Positions 56,353 to 64,000 of a DNA stretch of 64,000 bases are shown piece after piece. The notes under the pieces were generated by a model. That model had not been told where the DNA came from and did not search any database. It saw only the letters and a list, made by a program, of their open reading frames with translations. This DNA is from Sipunculus nudus (Eukaryota; Annelida; Sipuncula; Golfingiida; Sipunculidae). The stretch lies in NCBI GenBank assembly GCA_026874595.1, contig CM049309.1, positions 55,913,926 to 55,977,925 on the forward strand. Reading direction: 5' to 3'. Position 1 is the stretch's first letter, and every line of letters begins with the position of its first letter. A program made the position numbers and the translations under genes.

Positions 56353-59300
56353 GGTATATAATGTATATATATGTGTGTGTGTGTGTGTGTGTACGTGTGT
56401 CTGAAAGTTATTTCCCCCCCCCCCCCCCGGAAGAAAAATTAACGCCACTGATTGCCTCATTGAATCATCATAAATGTTAGCCTACTTTGTAGCAAGATGT
56501 AGAAAGTTTGTAAGTTGAGGTGAAATAAATGAAATTTAATTTATAATAAAAAAAAAACTTTAAAAATAAGTAAAATTACTTTTGTACAACCAAAATATAT
56601 CCTCCATAACAAGTAGCGGGAATGAAGAAAATTATGATATTCTGGATGGATGGCGGTCGTCCTGTTTGTCATAAGGTGGGGGTGTTCCTTAAGGGACTCT
56701 GGTCGGAGTCTTTGTTTCAGGGGGAGGTATTTTTGCGACGGGGGGGGGGCTTCTATTCGTACTCGTGCTATGTGTCTGCCTATCATTTCCCTAGAAAACA
56801 AGGGCCATGAACAATATCAAGATGGACTAGCGGTAATTTAATCCATACCGGGTCTCGTTTAGCGAGGACTTTGCACGCCTCGTGTTTCAGGAACTCCCAC
56901 CAGTCTATGATTCCGTCATTGTCCTGGTCCATCAACCGGAACTCCAGCAGAGTCCTCTCTTCCTCTTCATTAGACATAGCCTCGTTCTCGATCTGCTGGT
57001 GCTGATCATGTCGTACCCGCGAGAACTCGTCCTGCGTGATGCCGGCGTCTGTTTAAAATTAACCAGTTTTTCAATTAGACGTCCGGGAAATTAAATTAAG
57101 GACGCATTTTATTACAGTGGATTAATGCATAATTGTTTACTTTCAGTAAACTTTCACAAAAATGATAATACTCATCCATGAAAATAATGAGCTCTAAAAA
57201 TATGCTTACGAAAGACCAGGATTCATGAACAAAGCATGTCAAAGAGAGAATTTAACTGTTCGGTGAAGTTCTCCAGTTGATTGATGGGTACGTGTATGAC
57301 AGAAAAACCGTTTAATAGATATGCCTGTACGTTAACCGTAAAGTAACACACTTTAACAACTATTAAACCAGGTGTTTTTATACGGTAATAAATAGAAATG
57401 GTAAATAAAAACTACATATGATTATTGTCTTATTCAAGACCATTAACTTGATACTCTTGTTTTTTTTCCAGGGTACACAGAAGGAAAAAACTTTAAGTAC
57501 TATAAACACAGTATCGAATTAAGTACCTCTGTTGATATCATATCTGTCAAATTCTTCAATCAGATGCTTCATCTCTTGGTCCGTCAGTAGGCGCGGAATA
57601 TCATCCTGTTCAGAGAACATTCATTATTCATAATCAACCGGAATCTGTTTGGTCCCACCAGTTATATTAGAATCAGGCTTCCGCTGAAAATCCGGAACTC
57701 GAGTGAATTTTAGATTACTGTTAAAAGATTGTCACCCTTCCGTCGAAGGCCGTTTCTCCTCAAAGCAAACCTCTTCCGGTTAGGGTTTATGCGGGACTGC
57801 ATATCTCAAAAGTCAAACTTCAAAATCAAAATTTGATACAATCCAGGAAAAACCTTCTGTTTATATTGTACGTACGCATGCAGTTATTTTAGATATTTCA
57901 TTAAGTCCTTATCATAAAGATATTCCCGTGCAGGTAAGTAATAATTATGTATAGATAAAATTGAAATCTGTCACATTTGAACGAACTAAATCATAATCAT
58001 CTTCACATCTAAAGCTTTGGCATGGGTGTATTGAGAAGCCTCGTTGCATTTTTGGTAAAGGATCCCTGTAAATTACACAACGGAGTTGTCATTCTGTGTT
58101 CGGCATCGAGTGGTGATCACGGGCTTTACTTTGATCCTACATTGACTCTTAATTCACCACCTCACCTTTAGCCTGTACAGGTTTCCGGTTAATCATCCTC
58201 CCGGGCGTGGCATTTTATGGACGTATAGAACTGGTTACGTATTCTCAAAATCTAATTTATTTTTTATGTCCTGGATTTATATCAAGTGCTTATGTCACTG
58301 CAGATGTTATTACATCGCCTCATACCTACACAATAACTGAGGTGAATGCATTATGTATCCATGTAAATATCATGTAAATATGAAACTCATAAATATTAGA
58401 TAATGCAGTTGATAAACTATTATTCTCAGTGTGTTCGTTTGGTTTTGCACCAGTAGACATCTTACCGACTCCACAAAGCGATTTTAGACGGAGAGCCCTA
58501 GGTACAAAATACCCCTTGTCTAAAAAAACAGAAAAGTGGAACTTTTGTACCTAGGAGAACCCGTGCATGGTTTTATCTATATTTGACAAGAAGTTTTTCA
58601 TAATTCCCAGCAGGTTACGATTGTACTCACACACTCGTAGCAGCTCCAGCCGGTGTTTGAGTGAGCGTTGTTGAGCAGGAAGAGTTCTCCAGGTTTGTAG
58701 CGACCACAGTTTTCTAGGCAGACACGGTGGAACGTCCGGGAACACACGCGGCACGGAAACCCTTCAAACGTCGCCTCGTGACAGAGGTGACACTGACTGT
58801 CACACTCCCTCTGAAAATAAGAAAGACAGCAATGACACGGTCCGTCAAACGCCCTCTGAAAAAATTAAGAAAGACAGGGGTGACACGGACCGTCACACGC
58901 CGTCTGAAAGAAATAAGAAAAACAGGGGTGACACGGACCGTCACACGCCGTCTGAAAAAGCAAGAAAGACAGGGGTGACACGGACCGTCACACGCCGTCT
59001 AACAAAAATAAGTAAGACAGAGGTGACATGGATCGTCACACGCCGTCTGACAAAAATTAGTAAGACAGAGGTGACACGGACCGTCACACGCCGTCTGACA
59101 AAAATAAGTAAGACAGAGGTGACACGGACCGTCACACGCCGTCTGACAAAAATAAGTAAGACAGAGGTGACACGGACCGTCACACGCCGTCTGACAAAAA
59201 TTAGTAAGACAGAGGTTACACGGACCGTCACACGCCGTCTGACAAAAATTAGTAAGACAGAGGTGACACGGACCGTCACACGCCGTCTGACAAAAATTAG

Positions 59301-62300
59301 TAAGACAGAGGTGACACGGACCGTCACACGCCGTCTGACAAAAATTAGTAAGACAGAGGTGACACGGACCGTCACACGCCGTCTGACAAAAATAAGTAAG
59401 ACAGAGGTGACACGGACCGTCACACGCCGTCTGACAAAAATAAGTAAGACAGAGGTGACACGGACCGTCACACGCCGTCTGACAAAAATAAGTAAGACAG
59501 AGGTGACACGGACCGTCACACGCCGTCTGACAAAAATTAGTAAGACAGAGGTGACACGGACCGTCACACGCCGTCTGACAAAAATAAGTAAGACAGAGGT
59601 GACACGGACCGTCACACGCCGTCTGACAAAAATAAGAAAGACAGTGGTGACATGGATCGTCACACCATAATTAAACACACACAGGTAGTTTTGATATTGA
59701 TGTTCATTTTCAACGATAAGGTTTCATGGCATACGATTTTGGGTTTTATCAATATATTTTTTTCTATTCAATATAGGTAAAAAATTACAAAAAACAATAT
59801 TAAATATGTTTTGTTAGTGTACTTAAAAGAAATATGTAGAGTTAAAATTGTAAAAATTTAAATTTATAAAATATTACAACCTTCATAAAATCAATCAGGT
59901 TGGGAAAAAATCCTTTCATAAAGGTGTTCATATAACATATAGCATAGAACATTTTTATATATCAGATCATATAAACTGATGTAAAGGTGCAGTTTCTGTA
60001 ATATTAAAGCAAACTAAAACAACTAAACAGAGAGATTCTTATTACCTTATACGATAAAATGAGTAGAGAATTTAACCATCAGGTTAGGCCTCATTAACAA
60101 AAGTATTCAGAACGAGTCAATCCTGCACAACCTTGCATGCATACAGATGTAGAATAAGTGGTGAGTATATTCATCTCTACACATATTCTTGTTTATACTT
60201 ACAAAAACTAAACTGTTATCATATTTTCCATCACAAGAAAAACTGAGAGTGATCAACAAACTGATCAGACCAAATCAATATCCAGTATGTAATACTTCGG
60301 AAAACTAACCAGCTGGTAACAAGAATATACCACTAGCCAGGGCCCAAAGTCAGCGGTTTGGTAATATTGAAAAAATATAACTGAAGGAAAAATATTTATA
60401 CATACCCAAGAGATAGTCCTGAGACTTTAGCAGATATGAGTATAGAAATTAACAATTTTATTAGGCCCAATTAAAAAAGTTACAAAAGTAACATGATTGA
60501 GGAAAGGGACCCAAAGTGGATTAAGAAAAAGGCATCATCAGGTCCAGACCATTAGCTAAAAGTACAAGGAGGAGCCAAAACCTTCAAAATACGTATATCT
60601 TTTTTTCTGTGATGATCCTAATTTTGCAATAAGAGAGGAATATATTAAGGGTAGATGTACATTTTTTTCTGTAATAGAATAATTAAAGATTCCATTGAGA
60701 AAGGCTCGAGAACACTTTAAAGACTGTCACTTAAAAGTGTTAAAAACTGCCAAAAAAACTCCTAAAATTTTCTAAAATGGAGATACCATGGAGATAAATT
60801 GAGGCGCGCTGTGCCTGATCAACCTGTTTTGGCCTTACACACTCCAATTACAAGTAAATTACCTTCACCTCTATTATTTGACAGTCCCTCTAAAATACAA
60901 ATTACTTGTCGTGGTCAGGAGTTGTTATTCCTTATTACTTATACATTGTTCCGACTGCCCGTTGACGCCGACAGTTTACTGGTCTCACACGATGGACCAA
61001 GGGATCTCCGTCTATCCGTTCGTCACTCTCTTTATTGGGCGTTATCTAATAACGTTTTGAGATATTTACTGTGAAACGACTATGTCGGCTCACTATGTCA
61101 AACCCATGCGAGCGCTGTGGGACCATCGGCCATCGGCGGCAGTAGGGAGGAATTATGGGATTTTTAATAAATTTTTAAATCATCACGTACATTGAGTAAG
61201 TATCCCAAAGGTTGATGTAACTTAGGAAGTATTTTCACATTAATTTTCAGGTTTGAATTGCTGATCTACCTTCTTCGACCAACAAACACATAGCAATAGC
61301 CCAGTGCTTGGTTCGTTAATCAGGATTTACCTGTTCACAGGAAGTGGTGAACCATAACAGAATTGGTCATGGACAGTGATTCAATTTGACATTTACATCA
61401 CAGGCAGACCAAATATGTAACGCTGAGTATAGAATTATAAAGGTTGATATTTCTGTACTGGCTATATGTTAAAGTGTATGATACCATCCATATAAGCTAA
61501 CTTGTTATTCTGACCTTTGAAATGACAAGGATTGATCCTCTGGCCTATTAATGCCTGGTACACCCCGAGGAAATAACTCTCAGGAAACAATCTAGAATAT
61601 ATTAGGAAAAATTGAAAGGAATTTGGAATTTGTGCAGCACACACATGCGAGCTTTTAAAACTGTTTCCATACCATAGTTAACAGGATATAGCGTTTCATT
61701 TGTAAAAGGAGAAGAAATATGCGCATGCACGTCAATGCAACATTTATGTGTGTGCTGTATTGAGGAGCTGACAAATGTGACTGCCTGACGTATGAGACAA
61801 AAGAAATTTAAATTGGTTTCCCCGGTGAGCTTGACAATACGAGAAAGAGGCTTTGTCTGGGCAATTATACAGGGCGTATTGAATGTAATATACCCGTAAC
61901 ACACAAACAGGGCAAACCTGAATAAAAACCATTGTATGCAGACAAACCATTGTGTTTATTTTAATCACAGTCACTTTTAACGTGTTCCTATATAGAGCCA
62001 CTGTGCATGTTTATGTGTACATTTATTCGAGGTAACTTAGAGAGTAACGCTTTAAGTGGAGGATTTACATGTTACAGAATGAGCTTTTTAACGAACTCTA
62101 CAGTAATTCTTCTCACCTGTAAACATAATCACCATCGTGACTAACAATATACAGCATATGATCACATTCCCTTTGATAAAATAATAATTTATATCCAAAT
62201 TTATAACAAGTTATTGAGGGTGAAACATGTATTGATTGCTCATACATAATCTCAATAGGACCTAATGTCAATTCACCATGTCAAACAAGCAAACATTGAT

Positions 62301-63786
62301 TAACAAGGTAATTACACCAAAGTATTTGAAGCCGATGAAAGAGAATCTTATCCAAGACGGTTGACAGGCGGAAATTATTGTAGGTTTGACGCGAAGTTTC
62401 AGCTGTTAGGTTTGTTTGATCAATGTAATTAATGTACACTGGCTGTGTGCCCAGAGCTGATTTGGTTCTGGTCGACTGTTATTCATATTTCGTTGGTATG
62501 TATAAAGGACAACCTGTCTACAGGTCAGTGCAGGTGAGAAAATACTAAGCATTTTAAGTGGTGGTATGCTGATTAATCGATTAAATCGATGATTATGCGT
62601 TTTTTTCCCAAAATCGATTAAATCGACTGCATTTTTGCATAATCGATTAAAAACGATTATGTATATACCAGGAATTAACCTATTCTTGTCACAGATAAGA
62701 AGAACAAAAAGTAACGAACAGCATGAAAACGAAACCTTCCGCATAAATAATCGTCCGACGCTTAGTCGATCTTGGATGAGGGTTGGACTGATGGCTTCGT
62801 TATGTTCACCGACGTACAAGTCAGACTATTTACTTGGGTCAATATTGTAGGTACTAATATATAGCAGATTTCAAGGTTATACAGAAATACATAAAATAAT
62901 CGATTAATAATCGATCATCGGTCGTAATTTTTCGAACATCGATTATGATTTAAAAACCCAATTGCTACCACTAATTTTTAGTGTTCAACACTCTCATATA
63001 ATAAAGCCACGTCATCATTGACAAAGTGCAGTTAGTTCAAGAAGTGGTTATCGGGAATAATCTAGGCTATCTGTGCTGCCATCTATAACCCTCCCCAGCC
63101 ATCTCTGTCAGCCACTGCCTACTCTGTATATTTGGTGCAAATGTCTATATCTTCCGTTTCCTACTGGGTGTCAGACATTTATTTCTGAATATCAAAGTTC
63201 AACTGCCAATAATCTAAGATAAAGTAAAGTCACAGCAATAAATTACATAATTAATTACTGTACCTCTTGTAAATCACCAATGTGCGCTTTCTCTCTCTGC
63301 AACTGAGACACACCTCGTGAAAATTTTGTCTCCAAGTTTGCCCTACAATTGCCATATAGAGATCTAGATAATGTTGTTGCAATATGAGGGAATACACAAA
63401 ATCAACCACCGAAATCAGCCATGAGCTTTCACAGGGTGAGGCTCATGACGTCACAGGTTAGGTCTTACCATCATCTCAATAGTGGGCCGAGTGATCCTTT
63501 GGCGTTTTCCGGACTTCGGCCTGACTCGGTACTTGTCGGCACTCGTGGTTGCCTCGTCCTGCTTGAAGGCGTAGTAGTCTTGTAACTGGTTGTTCTTCAA
63601 CATGTCAACAAACTGGAACAATTCATCTCTGTTGAGGGGCGGCAAACTCGGCCGCCGGGACATTCGGCTAAACACCACAGCAGCTCTCACCTTGTTCTTC
63701 ACTCTCTGGCGACGTTCAAAAGTCGGTTCCGGCTCCTTACCTTGTTCCGTAGTTTGGGTTTTACTATTGGAAAATCCTGTGCCCAT
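52575..63786 (-). CDS. PHF24: PHF24/GINIP-like protein: PHD finger plus two EF-hands (complete, 7 coding exons)
   Basis: Coding exons in order: 63469-63786, 58631-58810, 57527-57605, 56849-57048, 55133-55296, 54300-54419, 52575-52662 (stop 52575-52577). All are GT-AG with consistent phases, giving 382 residues against about 400 in vertebrate PHF24 (KIAA1045, GINIP), a neuronal protein that binds active G-alpha-i and modulates GABA-B signalling. The N-terminus MGTGFSNSK fits N-myristoylation (Gly2, Ser6). The PHD finger is at about 109-166: CHLC, CRVC, HRVC, CYEC (C4HC3). The first EF-hand loop is DQDNDGIIDWWE at 233-244, the second DDNGDGRISEYE at 282-293, both with all calcium-coordinating positions. 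RHWF (299-302) and the C-terminal WDDFIKDQALYLICSRPN match the family. A membrane-tethered calcium-responsive G-protein regulator is inferred. Introns 1 and 6 contain large minisatellites. Confidence 0.92.
53040..54299 (-). repeat. 41-bp minisatellite derived from the PHF24-like exon 6 / intron 6 junction
   Basis: About 29 units of 41 bp. The core of about 12 units (53708-54165) is nearly identical; both flanks are degenerate. On the minus strand each unit contains TGTCTGCTGACA and AGTAACACAGGG, which matches the end of exon 6 (TGTCTGCTGATACCAGGAAC, then ACAGG|gtaac), with the intron-derived 'cttgttattt' after it. Most units have lost the GT donor. Two overlapping plus-strand 77-codon frames here are artefacts of the repeat. 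Confidence 0.9.
54420..55132. other. PHF24-like intron 5, nothing further seen
   Basis: AT-rich intron with a short C run near 55058; no repeats or exons recognised. Confidence 0.5.
55297..56848. other. PHF24-like intron 4 with microsatellites
   Basis: Contains (AT)n at 56258-56280 and 56308-56350, (GT)n at 56371-56393 and a C run near 56414. A Lys/Arg-rich minus-strand open segment at 55440-55560 (NPFKADPRKAKRRNV) has no acceptor-donor pair that fits the gene, which joins exon 4 to exon 5 cleanly without it. Confidence 0.6.
58811..59672 (-). repeat. 48-bp minisatellite derived from the PHF24-like intron 1 / exon 2 junction
   Basis: About 17 units; GTCACACGCCGTCT recurs (plus strand) every 48 bp from 58891 to 59610. 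On the minus strand each unit is an acceptor (TTATTTTTGTCAG) followed by ACGGCGTGTGACGGTCCGTG and TCACCTCTGT. Exon 2 itself starts after TTATTTTCAG with AGGGAGTGTGACAGTCAGTG and TCACCTCTGT. 48 is a multiple of 3, which is why long frames are open on both strands (231 and 245 codons); they are not genes. Confidence 0.93.
59673..63468. other. PHF24-like intron 1, mostly unique AT-rich sequence
   Basis: Apart from the minisatellite and the candidate MITE near 62550, no exon or recognised repeat. Short frames near 60799-61074 and 61602-62001 lack coding features. Confidence 0.5.
62556..62976. mobile_element. Candidate MITE rich in ATCGATTAA motifs
   Basis: Ends GTGGTATGC (left) and GCTACCAC (right) are roughly inverted. 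Subterminal regions carry repeated TAATCGATTAAATCGAT words in both halves, a layout common in hAT MITEs. No convincing 8-bp target duplication could be read, so the boundaries are approximate. Confidence 0.5.
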
Positions 63787-64000
63787 TTTAACAATAGCAA
63801 ATATCAATGACGAAATTCTTAGGGCTCTTACGATAAGCGGGAATGATGATTAATCAGTCCATGTTCCAGCAACAGTTGCCCGGTAACCATCTAAAACATT
63901 TCTTTATTGAAGAACTAAGTTGTTTCCTTGGGGCCGACATTAAACTGTTCTTAGGATGGAGTGGTCCAACGGAGAACCATTTCCTACAACATCAAGTAGA
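63787..64000. other. 5' flank / probable promoter side of the PHF24-like gene
   Basis: Sequence upstream of the minus-strand start codon. No TATA box or other element I can support; the 5' UTR probably begins here. Confidence 0.4.

Noticed and set aside
58941-59678. Long open frames on both strands (231 and 245 codons) with 16-residue repeats such as VRRRVTVRVTSVLLIF
   Set aside because: They arise because a 48-bp tandem unit has no stops in those frames. The array is intronic and derived from a splice junction.
60799-61074. 91-codon plus-strand frame
   Set aside because: Intronic to the PHF24-like gene, no recognisable domain and no splice context.

Overview
The window is nuclear DNA of an animal. 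Genes have many short exons with GT-AG introns, the sequence is AT-rich, there are long (AT)n tracts, and most of the length is repeat-derived. The gene content (an unusual nicotinic-type Cys-loop subunit, RAD17, a PHF24/GINIP homologue) and the repeat style (elements opening with an AGCTCAGCTGAC hairpin, carrying a CCGT-rich core and closing with a palindrome plus CTTGTT) suggest a lophotrochozoan, most likely a mollusc. That taxonomic call is inference.

Layout. 1-2325: end of a repeat element with ~340-bp internal units. 2976-5163 (+): last four exons of a nicotinic acetylcholine receptor-like subunit; its ligand-binding exons lie left of the window. 5164-14195: no recognised gene; holds inverted repeat elements, a hAT MITE with a perfect 8-bp target duplication and four long (AT)n tracts. 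14196-17106: a broken, internally deleted Ty3/Gypsy LTR element on the minus strand. 20451-37728 (+): complete RAD17 checkpoint clamp-loader gene, 17 coding exons, 643 codons. Its introns hold a tRNA-derived SINE, a Harbinger-like MITE and three copies of the AGCTCAGCTGAC element. 39738-51762: a dense block of nested repeats, including a canonical Helitron (TC...CTAG, A|T target) inside another element. 52575-63786 (-): complete PHF24/GINIP-like gene, 7 coding exons, 382 codons, with a predicted N-myristoylation site, a PHD finger and two intact EF-hand loops.

The most unusual signal is systematic. At seven places in the three genes, short tandem arrays are built from an exon-intron junction of the adjacent exon: they contain the splice site plus roughly 20-40 nt of exon and spread into the intron. 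Two are large minisatellites (48 bp x about 17 and 41 bp x about 29, both in the PHF24-like gene). The others (RAD17 introns 3, 10, 11 and 15, and the receptor M1 exon) are smaller and older. Several preserve decoy donors or acceptors next to the real site. The genes are unrelated in function and show no operon-like relationship; what they share is this pattern of intron growth.
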